Part shown: piece by piece, positions 16,629 through 26,166 of the stretch
How the letters are laid out: every line of letters starts with the position of its first letter
Numbering within the stretch: position 1 is the stretch's first letter
NCBI RefSeq assembly: GCF_937871615.1
Contig: NZ_CALMPA010000045.1
Span: 124,001 to 188,000, forward strand
DNA length: 64,000 nucleotides
Direction: 5' to 3'
DNA from: an uncultured Sphingomonas sp.
GTDB lineage: Bacteria; Pseudomonadota; Alphaproteobacteria; Sphingomonadales; Sphingomonadaceae
Notes under the pieces: generated by a model
Told to the model about the DNA's origin: nothing
Seen by the model: only the letters and a program-made list of their open reading frames with translations
Databases searched by the model: none
Program-made: the position numbers and the translations under genes

Positions 16629-16764
16629 TTTCCCCCCGGTCGATCCGAACGGCGCCATCGCTGTTTTCGCGAATACCCGCCCGGACAGCGAGCATTCATA
16701 ACGGTTTCGCCACGAACGAAAACCACCCTTCGCCCGTCTTGCGCTCACCACGGACCTGCCCCAA

Positions 16765-17061
16765 ATGCCCGCCATGTCGCAGCGCCATCCCGTGTCCCGC
16801 ATCATCCAGCTCACGCTTGGCGTGCTGCTGCTGATCGGCGCGGCTGTGATGGGACCGCTGCCTGGGCCGGGCGGCGTATTCCTGTTCGCGGGGGGCATGA
16901 TTCTCATCCTGCGCAATTCGCGCTGGGCGCAGGTGCGCTGGGCGCGGCTGAAGCGGCGCTGGCCGCGCACCGGGCATCTCGTCGATCGTACGATGCGGCG
17001 GCAGAGCGCCTTGCGCCGCCACGCGCGCAATCGCGCGGATCAGCGGACGCGATCGCGTTGA
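16765..17061 (+). CDS. Small PGPGW-type transmembrane protein
   Basis: A 98-residue protein with two hydrophobic helices (about residues 13-30 and 35-50). They are separated by MGPLPGPGGVFLFAGGM, the Pro-Gly-Pro-Gly turn that defines the PGPGW family. The C-terminus is strongly basic and probably cytoplasmic. An alternative ATG at 16774 (MSQRHP) is equally good. It lies just before the rpmH cluster. No function is established for the family. Confidence 0.75.
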   Translation: MPAMSQRHPVSRIIQLTLGVLLLIGAAVMGPLPGPGGVFLFAGGMILILRNSRWAQVRWARLKRRWPRTGHLVDRTMRRQSALRRHARNRADQRTRSR

Positions 17062-17147
17062 CTTGCGCGCCCCATCGGCCTATGCGGCGCCCTGTTCGGG
17101 CCGTCCTGTTGCGACGGCCTTTGATTTTTTAGATTCGGGAATGAACG

Positions 17148-17282
17148 ATGAAGCGGACCTTTCAACCGAGCAATCTGGTGCGAGCACGCCGTCACGGCTT
17201 CCGTTCGCGGATGGCGACGGTGGGCGGTCGTGCGGTGATCCGGGCGCGCCGCGCGCGCGGCCGCAAGAAGCTGTCGGCCTGA
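17148..17282 (+). CDS. rpmH: 50S ribosomal protein L34
   Basis: A 44-residue, highly basic protein starting [20 protein letters not shown] and ending GRKKLSA, the full bacterial L34. GGGA lies 7 nt before the ATG. A second ATG in another frame lies 7 bp upstream, so this gene may be wholly nested inside a longer rnpA reading frame. It starts the rpmH-rnpA-yidD-yidC series. Confidence 0.97.
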   Translation: MKRTFQPSNLVRARRHGFRSRMATVGGRAVIRARRARGRKKLSA

Positions 17283-17623
17283 ACCCGCGGCCGCTTTCGC
17301 GGCTGACCAGGCGACCGGAATTTCTTGCCGCCAACGCCGGGCGTCGCGTGCCGATGCCCGGCTTTGTCTTGCTTGTGCGCCCGCGCGGCGACGGCGACGA
17401 GACGATCCGCGTGGGCTTCACCGTTACCAAGAAAATCGGCAATGCCGTGGTGCGCAACCGCATGAAGCGCCGGCTGCGTGCGCTCGCGCGTGAACTGATG
17501 CCGTCGGACGGCATCGGCGGCGCGGATCATGTGCTGATCGGGCGGCAATCGGGCATCGAGCGCCCCTATTCCCTGCTACGCGACGAACTCGCCAAGGCGC
17601 TGGCCAAGGCGCGGCGGCGGTGA
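17279..17623 (+). CDS. rnpA: Ribonuclease P protein component (start uncertain)
   Basis: The conserved part runs [16 protein letters not shown], then [20 protein letters not shown] (the RNR motif that binds RNase P RNA), to ALAKARRR. From codon 17279 (CTG, overlapping the rpmH stop) it would be 114 residues, the usual RnpA length, but CTG starts are rare. The only upstream ATG in frame is at 17141. It would add 46 residues and enclose rpmH completely, as described in Thermus. An ATG at 17342 or later would remove conserved N-terminal residues. The product acts with RNase P RNA in tRNA 5' maturation. It overlaps yidD by 4 bp. Confidence 0.85.
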   Translation: MNPRPLSRLTRRPEFLAANAGRRVPMPGFVLLVRPRGDGDETIRVGFTVTKKIGNAVVRNRMKRRLRALARELMPSDGIGGADHVLIGRQSGIERPYSLLRDELAKALAKARRR

Positions 17624-17832
17624 TCGCGAAGGCGCTCATGCTGCTCGTTCGCGCGTGGCAGATCGGGCCATCGGCGGTATTGCCGCCCACCTGCCGCTAT
17701 CAGCCATCGTGTTCCGCCTATGCAATCGAGGCACTTCGCCGCTATGGGGCTGTGCGCGGAAGCTGGCTCGCGGCCAAACGCATCGCGCGCTGCCATCCGT
17801 GGGGCGGCCACGGCTATGACCCCGTGCCGTAA
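17620..17832 (+). CDS. yidD: Membrane protein insertion efficiency factor YidD
   Basis: A 70-residue protein with the family core [18 protein letters not shown] and [14 protein letters not shown], including three conserved cysteines. It is a membrane-associated helper of YidC-dependent insertion. The GTG start overlaps the rnpA stop (GTGA). Order and spacing match the classic rnpA-yidD-yidC cluster. Confidence 0.95.
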   Translation: MIAKALMLLVRAWQIGPSAVLPPTCRYQPSCSAYAIEALRRYGAVRGSWLAAKRIARCHPWGGHGYDPVP

Positions 17833-17859
17833 CCAGAATCGCCAGAGACAGGATCTGAC

Positions 17860-19560
17860 GTGAGCCAAGAAAACAAGAATTTCGTGCTGTTCGCGGTGAT
17901 CGCCGCGCTGATCCTGTTCGGCTGGCCGGTGATCCAGAACCGTTTTTTCCCCGCCGCCAATCCGCCGGTGACGAAGATCGAGGGCGGCAAGACCGAGATC
18001 GTCGAAGGCAAGGCCGCCGCGACCGCCGAGGCCCCCGGCGCGATCCGCGATCGCCGGGTGGTGCTGGCCGAATCGCCGCGCGTGAAGATCGAGACGCCCA
18101 CCATGCAGGGCTCGATCAACCTGAAGGGCGCGCGGATCGACGATCTGGTACTCACCAATTACAAGGAGACGATCGCGAAGAATTCGCCGCCGATCCGCCT
18201 CCTCTCCCCCGCCGGCACCGCCGACGCCAATTTCGCCGCCTTCGGCTGGCGCGACGACGGCCTTGCGCCGCCCGCCGCCGATACGGTGTGGACGGCATCC
18301 TCCACCATCCTCGCGCCGGGCAAGCCGGTCACGCTGAGCGCGGCCAATGCCAATGGCCAGCGTTTCCAGATCGAGCTTTCGGTCGACAAGGACTATATGT
18401 TCTCGGTTCGCCAGACGGTCGCCAACGGCGGGCGCAACGCCGTGCCTGTCGCGACCTATGGCCTCGTCAATCGCGTCGGCGTGTCGAAAGACCCGGCGAG
18501 CTGGACGATCCATACCGGCCCGATGTCCGTCGCGAATGGCGCCGCCAACTACGCTCCTGATTTCAAGGACGTGGACAAGGAGCCGCAGAAATTCACCTCG
18601 ACCGGCGGCTGGCTCGGCTTCACCGACAAATACTGGCTGACCGCGCTGCTCCCCGATCAGGCGCGCACCTTCGACGGCCAGTTCCGCGCGGGCGCCAACC
18701 ACAGCTATCAGGCCGATTATACCGCCGCCCCGCAAGTGTTGCCGCCGGGCCGCGAACTGACGCAGACCTCGCGTTTCTTCGCGGGCGCGAAGGAAGTGAA
18801 GCTGCTCGATCGCTATACCGACAAGGAAGGTGCCACCAAGCTCGATTACGCGATCGACTGGGGCTGGTTCCGCGTGATCGAAAAGCCGATCTTCTATTAT
18901 CTCGACTGGCTGTTCCGCATGGTCGGCAATTTCGGCGTGGCGATCATCCTGCTGACCTTCACGATCCGCGCGCTCGTCTTCCCGATCGCGCAGCGGCAAT
19001 ATGCCTCGATGGCGCATATGCGCGCGGTGCAGCCGAAGATGAAGGCGATCCAGGAACGCTTCAAGGACGACAAGCAGCGCCAGCAGCAGGAGATCATGGC
19101 GCTGTACAAGGCGGAAAAGGTCAATCCGCTGGCCGGCTGCCTGCCCACGCTGCTCCAAATTCCGATCTTCTACGCGCTGTACAAGGTGCTGATGCTGACG
19201 ATCGAAATGCGGCACCAGCCGTTCGTCGCGTGGATCAAGGATCTGTCCGCGCCCGATCCGCTCACCCCGGTCAACCTGTTCGGGCTGCTCCCCTTCACCC
19301 CGCCGCATTTCCTGGCGATCGGCGTGATTCCGATCATCCTGGGCATCAGCATGTACTTCCAGTTCAAGCTGAACCCGACGCCGATGGACGATACGCAAAA
19401 GCAGGTTTTCGCGCTGATGCCATGGGTGCTGATGTTCGTGATGGCGCCGTTCGCGGTGGGCCTGCAGGTCTACTGGATCACCACCAACATCATCACGATC
19501 GTCCAGCAGCGCGTGCTCTATGCCCGCCACCCGGCGTTGCTTGAGGCCACATCGAAGTGA
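17860..19560 (+). CDS. yidC: Membrane protein insertase YidC
   Basis: A 566-residue inner-membrane protein of the long Gram-negative type. It has TM1 at residues 7-25 ([18 protein letters not shown]), a large periplasmic P1 beta domain to about residue 340, and then five helices of the insertase core with [15 protein letters not shown] and [20 protein letters not shown]. It inserts and folds membrane proteins alone or with SecYEG. The GTG start lies 27 bp after yidD, and the stop overlaps the GTG of yihA. Confidence 0.97.
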   Translation: MSQENKNFVLFAVIAALILFGWPVIQNRFFPAANPPVTKIEGGKTEIVEGKAAATAEAPGAIRDRRVVLAESPRVKIETPTMQGSINLKGARIDDLVLTNYKETIAKNSPPIRLLSPAGTADANFAAFGWRDDGLAPPAADTVWTASSTILAPGKPVTLSAANANGQRFQIELSVDKDYMFSVRQTVANGGRNAVPVATYGLVNRVGVSKDPASWTIHTGPMSVANGAANYAPDFKDVDKEPQKFTSTGGWLGFTDKYWLTALLPDQARTFDGQFRAGANHSYQADYTAAPQVLPPGRELTQTSRFFAGAKEVKLLDRYTDKEGATKLDYAIDWGWFRVIEKPIFYYLDWLFRMVGNFGVAIILLTFTIRALVFPIAQRQYASMAHMRAVQPKMKAIQERFKDDKQRQQQEIMALYKAEKVNPLAGCLPTLLQIPIFYALYKVLMLTIEMRHQPFVAWIKDLSAPDPLTPVNLFGLLPFTPPHFLAIGVIPIILGISMYFQFKLNPTPMDDTQKQVFALMPWVLMFVMAPFAVGLQVYWITTNIITIVQQRVLYARHPALLEATSK

Positions 19561-20192
19561 CGTTCGACGAAGATCAGATCGAGGCCGCGCGGAAGATTTT
19601 CGCCGGCCCGATCGAGTTCCTGAAATCGGCGCCCGCGCTCAATTTCCTGCCCGATGCGATCGTGCCGGAGGTGGCGTTCGCCGGGCGATCGAACGTGGGC
19701 AAATCATCGCTCATCAATGCGCTCACCGGGCGCAAGGCGCTGGCCCGCACCTCTGTCACGCCGGGGCGCACGCAGGAACTCAACTTCTTCGATATCGGAT
19801 CGCCGCTCGCCTTCCGTCTGGTGGACATGCCCGGCTATGGCTTCGCCAAGGCGCCGAAGGACATGGTGAAGAAGTGGCGCTTCCTCGTGAACGATTATCT
19901 GCGCGGGCGGCAGCAGTTGAAGCGCGCACTGGTGCTGATCGACAGCCGCCACGGCATCAAGGAAGTCGATCGCGAAATCCTTGAGATGCTCGATCGCGCG
20001 GCGGTGAGCTACCGCCTCGTTCTCACCAAGGCGGACAAGGTGAAGGCGACGGACCTCGCCGCCGTCGCCGAACGCACCGCGGAGGAAGCACGCAAGCGCC
20101 CCGCCGCGCATCCCGACATCATCACCACCTCGTCCGAAGGCGGGATGGGCATCCCCGAACTGCGCGCCGCGGTGATCGAGGCGATCAGCTAA
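19557..20192 (+). CDS. yihA: Ribosome biogenesis GTP-binding protein YihA/YsxC (EngB)
   Basis: A 211-residue TRAFAC GTPase. G1 is [10 protein letters not shown], the G2 threonine lies in [15 protein letters not shown]3 is DMPGYG and G4 is TKAD, all intact. It assists late assembly of the 50S subunit. The GTG start overlaps the yidC stop by 4 bp, a frequent alphaproteobacterial order. Confidence 0.95.
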   Translation: MTFDEDQIEAARKIFAGPIEFLKSAPALNFLPDAIVPEVAFAGRSNVGKSSLINALTGRKALARTSVTPGRTQELNFFDIGSPLAFRLVDMPGYGFAKAPKDMVKKWRFLVNDYLRGRQQLKRALVLIDSRHGIKEVDREILEMLDRAAVSYRLVLTKADKVKATDLAAVAERTAEEARKRPAAHPDIITTSSEGGMGIPELRAAVIEAIS

Positions 20193-20230
20193 GCCCGCCC
20201 CCGCAAACGGTCGCGCGATAACGGAGACGC

Positions 20231-20674
20231 ATGGTGCATCAGGCGGCCTCGCCAACATTGCAATTGCGGCTGACGGCCGCGCAGGTTCGCGCCTTCCTCG
20301 AAGAAGCATTCCCGCCGCCCGCCCGCCCGAATCTGGGCGAGATCGAGGCGCTGCGACTCAATCACCTGCGCATCCGGCTCGATCCGGACGCGTCGATGAA
20401 GCGCCCCGGCAACATCGTCTCCGGGCCAACGCTGATGACGCTGGTGGACCTTGCGGCATATGCGATCATCGCCGCCCATCACGGGCCGGAAGCGATGGCG
20501 GTGACGAACGCGCTGTCGATCTCGTTTCTGCGCGCCTGCCGGTTCGAGCCGATCCACGCCGATGCCGTGATCCTGAAGCTCGGGCGGCGGCTGGCGACGG
20601 TGGATGTTCGCATCTGGCAGGGTGATGAGGATCGCGTGATCGCGCAATCGACCGTGGGATATGCGCTGCCCTGA
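20231..20674 (+). CDS. PaaI-family hot-dog thioesterase
   Basis: A 147-residue single hot-dog domain protein. RPGNIVSGPTLMTLVDLAAY is the helix-containing active-site region of PaaI-type acyl-CoA thioesterases, followed by VTNALSISFLRAC. The substrate acyl-CoA cannot be told. It follows yihA by 38 bp on the same strand. Confidence 0.85.
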   Translation: MVHQAASPTLQLRLTAAQVRAFLEEAFPPPARPNLGEIEALRLNHLRIRLDPDASMKRPGNIVSGPTLMTLVDLAAYAIIAAHHGPEAMAVTNALSISFLRACRFEPIHADAVILKLGRRLATVDVRIWQGDEDRVIAQSTVGYALP

Positions 20675-20797
20675 GCGCGGCGGGATCGAATCGCGTGGGA
20701 TTGCCGATCAATCGCATGTCCCGCGCGGAACCCTTTCGGCGCGCGAAAAATGCGCTATCGCGGGCGAACAGTCTCAACCAACGCGAGCGACCTGCGC

Positions 20798-21466
20798 ATG
20801 AAGCTCATCATCGGCAACAAGGCCTATTCGTCGTGGTCGCTGCGCGGCTGGCTCGCCTGCCGCCAATCCGGCCTGCCGTTCGAGGAAATGGTCGTACCGC
20901 TCTACGATCAGGATTGGGACAAGCGCCGCGAGGGCGACGAATTCGCCCCTTCATCCGGCAAGGTGCCGATCCTGTGGGATGACGATGCGGTGGTGTGGGA
21001 TAGCCTCGCGATCATCGAATATCTTGTCGACAAGGTGGGCCGCGAGAAATTCTGGCCGGCGGATAATGCCGCGCGCGCGATGGCGCGCTCGATGGCGGCG
21101 GAGATGCATTCGAGCTTCGCCGCGCTGCGCCGCGAATGCGGGATGAACATCCGGCAGGTCTATCCGCCCGGAAATCCGTCCACGGAGGTGATCGCCGATC
21201 TCACGCGGATCATGGAATTGTGGGCGCAGGCGCGCGCGCGCTTCGGCGGCGGCGGGGATTTCCTGTTCGGCGCGTTCGGCGCGGCGGATATCATGTTCGC
21301 GCCCGTCTGCACCCGGATCGTCACTTATTCGCTTCCCGTGGCGCGCTTTGCGACCGGCTATATCGAGGCGGTGCTCAACCATCCCTTCATGCAGGACTGG
21401 ATCGCCGCCGCGCAGGAGGAAGAATGGGTGATCGAACGCTTCGAACAGCCGGCGACTGAAGCGTGA
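20798..21466 (+). CDS. Glutathione S-transferase family protein
   Basis: A 222-residue protein with an N-terminal thioredoxin fold (KLIIGNKAYSSWSLRGWLAC, where the Ser pair is the likely glutathione-activating site) and a C-terminal all-helical domain. Its closest look is to the maleylacetoacetate isomerase-like or GST_N_3 group. The frame opens at 20750, but the ATG at 20798 starts the first beta strand directly. Its stop overlaps the GTG of dapE. Substrate unknown. Confidence 0.88.
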   Translation: MKLIIGNKAYSSWSLRGWLACRQSGLPFEEMVVPLYDQDWDKRREGDEFAPSSGKVPILWDDDAVVWDSLAIIEYLVDKVGREKFWPADNAARAMARSMAAEMHSSFAALRRECGMNIRQVYPPGNPSTEVIADLTRIMELWAQARARFGGGGDFLFGAFGAADIMFAPVCTRIVTYSLPVARFATGYIEAVLNHPFMQDWIAAAQEEEWVIERFEQPATEA

Positions 21467-22590
21467 GCCGCGACGCGCTGGCGCTCGCCGAGGCGCTGAT
21501 CGCCTGCGAAAGCGTGACGCCGGCGATCGGCCGCGTGTTCGACGTGGTGGAGGAAATGCTCACGCCGCTCGGCTTCACGGTCAATCGCTTCGTCACGGGG
21601 GATGCGCCCGACGGGCCGGTCGAGAATATGATCGCGGTGCGCGGATCGGGTGGCCCGCATTTCGCATTCGCCGGGCACCTCGATGTCGTACCGCCCGGCG
21701 AGGGCTGGGTTTCGGGCGCTTTCGCCCCGGAAGTGCGTGGCGGGCTGCTCCACGGGCGCGGCGCGGTGGACATGAAGGGCGCCATCGCCGCCTTCATCGC
21801 CGCCGCCGCGCGCACGCCCGCCAGCGGCACGATCAGCCTGTTGCTGACCGGCGACGAGGAAGGCCCGGCGATACACGGCACCCGCGCGATACTCGATCGC
21901 ATGGCTGCGCGCGGGCTGAAGCCGGACATGTGCCTGGTCGGCGAGCCCACCTCGGTCTCGCGGCTGGGGGACATGGTGAAGATCGGGCGGCGCGGCTCGG
22001 TCAACATCTGGATCGACGTGCCGGGCAGGCAGGGCCATGTCGCCTATCCCCATCTGGCCGACAATCCGATTCCCCGGCTGGTGGCGATGCTCGCCGAGAT
22101 CGACGCGATCACGCTCGATCAGGGGACTGACTGGTTCCAGCCATCGAACATCGAAATCACCGACATCACCGTCGGCAATCCCGCGACCAACGTGATCCCG
22201 GCGCGCGCCGCCGCGCGGCTGTCGATCCGTTTCAACGACGAGCATACGGGCGCCGATCTCGCGCGGAGGATCGAGCGGATCGTCCACGCCCACGACCGCC
22301 AGGCGACGGTGGACGCGCGGATTTCCGGAGAGGCTTTCCTGACCGAGCCAGGCGCTCTTTCCGCGATGGTGAGCAATGCGATCACCGCACGCACCGGCAT
22401 CGCCCCCACGCTTTCCACAACGGGCGGCACGTCCGACGCGCGCTTCATCTCGGCAATCTGCCCAGTGGTGGAGTTCGGCCTCGTCAACGCGACGATGCAC
22501 AAGCTGGACGAGGCGGTTGCGGTGGACGATCTCGCCACGCTGACCGACATCTACGCCGATATCATCAGCCGAGCGATGCGGGCCGGGTAA
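21463..22590 (+). CDS. dapE: Succinyl-diaminopimelate desuccinylase
   Basis: A 375-residue M20-family zinc hydrolase. Metal and catalytic residues are in place: H72 in FAGHLDVVPPG, D103 in AVDMKGA, the E132-E133 pair in TGDEEGPA, and VGEPTS. STTGGTSDARF near the C-terminus is characteristic of DapE. It removes succinate from N-succinyl-LL-diaminopimelate in lysine and peptidoglycan synthesis. It overlaps the GST stop by 4 bp. Its 3' end overlaps the convergent GGDEF-EAL gene by 26 bp. Confidence 0.93.
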   Translation: MSRDALALAEALIACESVTPAIGRVFDVVEEMLTPLGFTVNRFVTGDAPDGPVENMIAVRGSGGPHFAFAGHLDVVPPGEGWVSGAFAPEVRGGLLHGRGAVDMKGAIAAFIAAAARTPASGTISLLLTGDEEGPAIHGTRAILDRMAARGLKPDMCLVGEPTSVSRLGDMVKIGRRGSVNIWIDVPGRQGHVAYPHLADNPIPRLVAMLAEIDAITLDQGTDWFQPSNIEITDITVGNPATNVIPARAAARLSIRFNDEHTGADLARRIERIVHAHDRQATVDARISGEAFLTEPGALSAMVSNAITARTGIAPTLSTTGGTSDARFISAICPVVEFGLVNATMHKLDEAVAVDDLATLTDIYADIISRAMRAG

Positions 22591-24295
22591 CCGGATCCAG
22601 ATCGTCGAGCGCGGCGGCCCAGGCGAGGAAATCCGCCTCCGTCATCGGGCGCGCGACGCCATAGCCCTGGATCGCATCACAGCCGATAACGCGCAGCAAC
22701 TCGGCCTGGGCGGGGGTTTCCACGCCCTCCGCCACCGCCTCGCAACCCAGGCCGTGGATCAGCCCGACAAGCGATCCGGCGATGAGCCGCGCGGCATGAT
22801 CGTCAACAATCATCGCGATCAGGCTGCGATCGAGCTTGACGCGATCAATCGGCAATTGCCGCAGCCGCGCGACGCTAGACAATCCCGTGCCGAACCCGTC
22901 GATCGCGATTGTGGCGCCATCATCGCGCAATTGCGCCAGCGCGGCGATCGCGTCCGCGCGGGCGTGCGCGGCAACCGTTTCGTTGAGTTCCAGTTCCAGC
23001 AGGCGTGCCGGCGCGTGCGCCTCGCGCATCGCGGCGCGCAGCCGGGTGAAGAAATCGGCGCGGTCGATCTGGCGCGGGCTGACGTTGATCGCCAGCCGCC
23101 CCTCGAAACCGATCGACGCCCAATGCGCGATGGTTCGCGCCACCTTTGCCAGCACCCAATCACCGATCTCCACCATCAGCCCGCTTTCCTCCGCGCGCCC
23201 GATGAAGGTGCCCGGAAGGCGCAGGCCGTCCGTCGGATGTTGCCACCGGAGCAGCGCCTCTGCGGCCACGACATTGCCGCCGGCGAGCGAGACCTCGGGC
23301 TGGAAAACAAGCGTGAAGTCATCGCGATCGAGCGCGGCGCGCAATTCGCCGTCAAGCCGCACGCGGCTCGCCATCTGCTCGGCCAGTTCGTCGCTATATA
23401 TTTCAAACCGACCACGCCCCTGCGATTTGGCGCGATACATCGCGGCATCGGCGCAGCGCATCAGATCGTGCAGCGTGATGCCGTGATCGGGCCGCACCGC
23501 GATGCCGATCGAGGCGCCGATCAGCACCTCTCCCCCGGTCAGCGGAAATGGCGTGGCGAGCGCCTCCAGCACCTGCGTGGCGATCCAGCCGGCGTCGCGC
23601 TGATCCCCAAGCACCGGAAACAGCATCGTGAATTCATCACCCGCGAGGCGCCCGATCAGCGGCGGATAGATATCCGCCTCCGCAATCGCGCGATCCGCCA
23701 CGCCGTGCAGCCGATCAGCCACCATCGCGAGCAACATGTCGCCACAGGCGTGCCCGTGCGTGTCGTTGACCGCCTTGAAGCGATCGAGATCAATGAAGAA
23801 CAGCGCGCATCGTTCGGGCGCGGTTTCGGATAGCAGCCGTTCCGCGCTGGTGCGGAAATTGGTGCGATTGGCGAGCCCCGTCACCGGATCGAACAGCGCG
23901 AGCCGCTGGATATTCTCCATATTGTCGGTCAATTGCGCGAACAGGCGATCCATCGCGATGCCGAGTTGCGGCACGGTCGCGCGAATCTCGTCGGGCACGC
24001 GCGCGCCGATCACGCCATCGGCGGCATCGGCCAGCCGGTCCACCGCCTTGTCGATCGCCTCCGCCGTCGTCGCGACGACGCGTTGCGTGGAGGCCCAGCA
24101 CATCACCGCGCAAACGATCGCGGGAACCAGCGCGCGCGCATAGAGGCCAAGGCCGAAATTGTCCCTGCCGGTGACCAATAACGCAAGGAAGAACGCGACG
24201 CCGCCCGCGCAAAGCGCGAACGTGACGGCCCTGCTCTTAAGCGTCACCCTTTCCACCATTATGGTTACTCGGCCCCTTAATGGTGCGACACGCAT
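22565..24295 (-). CDS. Membrane-anchored GGDEF-EAL protein with altered active-site residues
   Basis: A 576-residue protein. It has two transmembrane helices (about 22-42 and 50-70), a linker helix, a GGDEF domain (about 130-300) and an EAL domain (about 310-560). The diguanylate cyclase signature reads AGDEF (218-222). The EAL motif is intact (EALLRW, 346-351), as are the NVSP, ELNET and EGVE stretches and the later Q. The DDFG metal motif, however, reads IDGFGTG, so the second aspartate is glycine. It may have weak or lost phosphodiesterase activity. An internal ATG at 24259 is a possible start. It turns over or senses cyclic di-GMP at the inner membrane. Confidence 0.9.
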   Translation of the reverse strand: MRVAPLRGRVTIMVERVTLKSRAVTFALCAGGVAFFLALLVTGRDNFGLGLYARALVPAIVCAVMCWASTQRVVATTAEAIDKAVDRLADAADGVIGARVPDEIRATVPQLGIAMDRLFAQLTDNMENIQRLALFDPVTGLANRTNFRTSAERLLSETAPERCALFFIDLDRFKAVNDTHGHACGDMLLAMVADRLHGVADRAIAEADIYPPLIGRLAGDEFTMLFPVLGDQRDAGWIATQVLEALATPFPLTGGEVLIGASIGIAVRPDHGITLHDLMRCADAAMYRAKSQGRGRFEIYSDELAEQMASRVRLDGELRAALDRDDFTLVFQPEVSLAGGNVVAAEALLRWQHPTDGLRLPGTFIGRAEESGLMVEIGDWVLAKVARTIAHWASIGFEGRLAINVSPRQIDRADFFTRLRAAMREAHAPARLLELELNETVAAHARADAIAALAQLRDDGATIAIDGFGTGLSSVARLRQLPIDRVKLDRSLIAMIVDDHAARLIAGSLVGLIHGLGCEAVAEGVETPAQAELLRVIGCDAIQGYGVARPMTEADFLAWAAALDDLDPVTRPASLG

Positions 24296-24331
24296 ATCGT
24301 GCCGCAGAGTATTACTGCTCGCACATAAAGG

Positions 24332-24913
24332 TTAATGTTTCGGTCGGGTTCGGCGGAACACCACGTAGATTGCGCCATTCCCGCCGTGGCGCGGGTGGGC
24401 ATTGCGCAGCGCGGCGATAAACGGCGCGTGGCGGGAGGCGGCGATCCAGTCCGCAATGGCGGCGCGGATCGCGCCGCGCGCGTGGGGCCGCTCGCTTTCC
24501 GGGCGCGGCGGCTTGCCGGTTACCAGCAGCAACACGCGATCGCCGCGCGCCAGCGAGCGTTCCAGCCCGGCATCGAGCATAGCGTGCGCCGAACGCAGCG
24601 TATGGCCGTGGAGATCGAGCGTCGCATCCGGCTGAAGCGCGCCACGCGCGATCTTGCGATCCCAACTGCCGTCGAGTGTTGCGGGGGTTGCCGGCGGCAA
24701 CGCGGCGGCGGTCACAAGCTGGCGCGCCTGCTTCGCCGGACGAGGCGGCGGCGACGGCGGTGGTGGTGGTGGCGTCGCGCCGCGCCTGGCCGGTTCAGGC
24801 GGCGCGATCGGCACCGCGACTGGCTTGCGCGTCCCCCGGTGGAGCGGGCGGACGCTGGCCTTCAGCCGCGCCCACAGCGCCGCCTCCTCAGCGTCTAGCC
24901 GCCGACCTGCCAC
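24332..24913 (-). CDS. Smr-domain protein
   Basis: A 193-residue protein with a GTG start. A Pro-rich, low-complexity N-terminal half is followed by a Smr domain from about residue 95. TLDLHGHTLRSAHAML carries the LDLHG motif, and VLLLVTGKPP and GGNGAIYVVFRR complete the fold. Smr domains are nicking nucleases or RNA-binding modules, recently linked to cleavage of mRNA on stalled ribosomes. The start lies inside the end of mltA (26-bp overlap), so the two are co-expressed. Confidence 0.88.
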   Translation of the reverse strand: MAGRRLDAEEAALWARLKASVRPLHRGTRKPVAVPIAPPEPARRGATPPPPPPSPPPRPAKQARQLVTAAALPPATPATLDGSWDRKIARGALQPDATLDLHGHTLRSAHAMLDAGLERSLARGDRVLLLVTGKPPRPESERPHARGAIRAAIADWIAASRHAPFIAALRNAHPRHGGNGAIYVVFRRTRPKH

Positions 24914-26153
24914 TGGGCGCCCCTCCCCGCACGCGATCGAGCGTGCCGACCGGCAGCAGCAGGAAGGCGGTGCCGCGCGCGCTCATCCCGCCCGCGATCG
25001 CCCGCGCCTCATCGCCCGCGCCCCAGAAGGTATCGAACCGATTGGCGCCCTTGATCGCGCCGCCCGTATCCTGCGCCACCCACAGCCCCGTGGCGTCGGT
25101 GCGGTCCATCGACAGGAAGACCGGCGCGCCGAGCGGGATAAAGCGCGGATCGGCGGCGACCGTCGCGCCACCCGTCACCGCCAGCCCAAGCGCGCCGACC
25201 GGGGGGCCATCGAGCACACGGAAGAAAACGAAGCTCTTGTTTTCGCGCATGATCGCGCGGCCCTGCTCCGGATTGGCGCGCAGCCACGTCACCATGCCCT
25301 GCATCGAAAGCTGATTCGGCCCGAGCAACCCGCGCTGCCGCATCAGCGATCCGATGCCGGTGTAATCGCGCCCGTTCTGCGAATCATATCCAATGCGCAG
25401 CACATCGCCATCCGGCATCCGCACCAGCCCCGAACCCTGCACTTGCAGGAAGAAGAATTCGACCGGATCGACGGCATAGCCCAGCACCCGCGCCTTGCCG
25501 CGCAGCGCGCCCTGCTCGATCGCGGCGCGATCGTAATAAGGCACGAATTTGGTGCCATCGACCCGGCCCCGGATCGACTTGCCCTTCAGATCGGCGGAAA
25601 ACAGCCCAAGATCGACATCGACCAGATCGTCCGGCCGCGCATAGATCGGGGCATAGCCGTCGCGATAATTCGGCGAACCGGCGATCTCGGGAATGTAATA
25701 GCCCGTGGCAAAGGCGCGCCCGTCACCGACCTGCACCGTTTCGAACCAGCGCGTGAAGAACGCCTGCGCATCGCCCGGCGCGGTCGCGGCGGCGGCCGAA
25801 CAGGCCGGCTGCCAGTCAGCGCCGCTGGTCAGCCCGGATGAGTCCGCACGGCGGACGAGCGACGGGCAACTGAGCTTGAACGCGGAGAGCGCACGCGCGG
25901 CGCCATCCCGCGTGATCGGCAAGGTGGCGATATCCGGCCCGCGCGCCAACCCCGCTGTCGCGGCGCTATTCGCACCGGGAAGCGTGGCCTGTGCGACGGG
26001 GGGCAATGGCGTTGCGGGAGTCGGCTGACGAACCGGCGCCTCGCCGCCGCGCGGTGGCTGGGCGCCGCCCGGTCGCGGTGGCGGCGCGACGCCGCCCACG
26101 CACGCGGACAAGGCAAAAGCGCCGACGAGCGCCAGTCCCCCCCGACGGATCAT
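24888..26153 (-). CDS. mltA: Membrane-bound lytic transglycosylase A
   Basis: A 421-residue lipoprotein with a signal peptide and lipobox LSAC (Cys near residue 18), a Pro/Gly-rich linker, the MltA barrel (FATGYYIPEIAGS) and a C-terminal 3D domain with the three-aspartate pattern (VAQDTGGAIKGANRFDTFWG). It cleaves peptidoglycan glycan strands to 1,6-anhydro ends at the outer membrane. It lies 13 bp downstream of the Tim44-domain gene and overlaps the Smr gene, a common alphaproteobacterial trio. Confidence 0.93.
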   Translation of the reverse strand: MIRRGGLALVGAFALSACVGGVAPPPRPGGAQPPRGGEAPVRQPTPATPLPPVAQATLPGANSAATAGLARGPDIATLPITRDGAARALSAFKLSCPSLVRRADSSGLTSGADWQPACSAAAATAPGDAQAFFTRWFETVQVGDGRAFATGYYIPEIAGSPNYRDGYAPIYARPDDLVDVDLGLFSADLKGKSIRGRVDGTKFVPYYDRAAIEQGALRGKARVLGYAVDPVEFFFLQVQGSGLVRMPDGDVLRIGYDSQNGRDYTGIGSLMRQRGLLGPNQLSMQGMVTWLRANPEQGRAIMRENKSFVFFRVLDGPPVGALGLAVTGGATVAADPRFIPLGAPVFLSMDRTDATGLWVAQDTGGAIKGANRFDTFWGAGDEARAIAGGMSARGTAFLLLPVGTLDRVRGGAPSGRSAARR

Positions 26154-26166
26154 GCGTTATTCCCCT

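Noticed and set aside
17566-19530. Long minus-strand open frame (about 650 codons) opposite yidC and yihA
   Set aside because: Its translation is Arg/His/Asp-rich low-complexity sequence with no domain, typical of the antisense frame of GC-rich genes. yidC on the plus strand is unmistakable.
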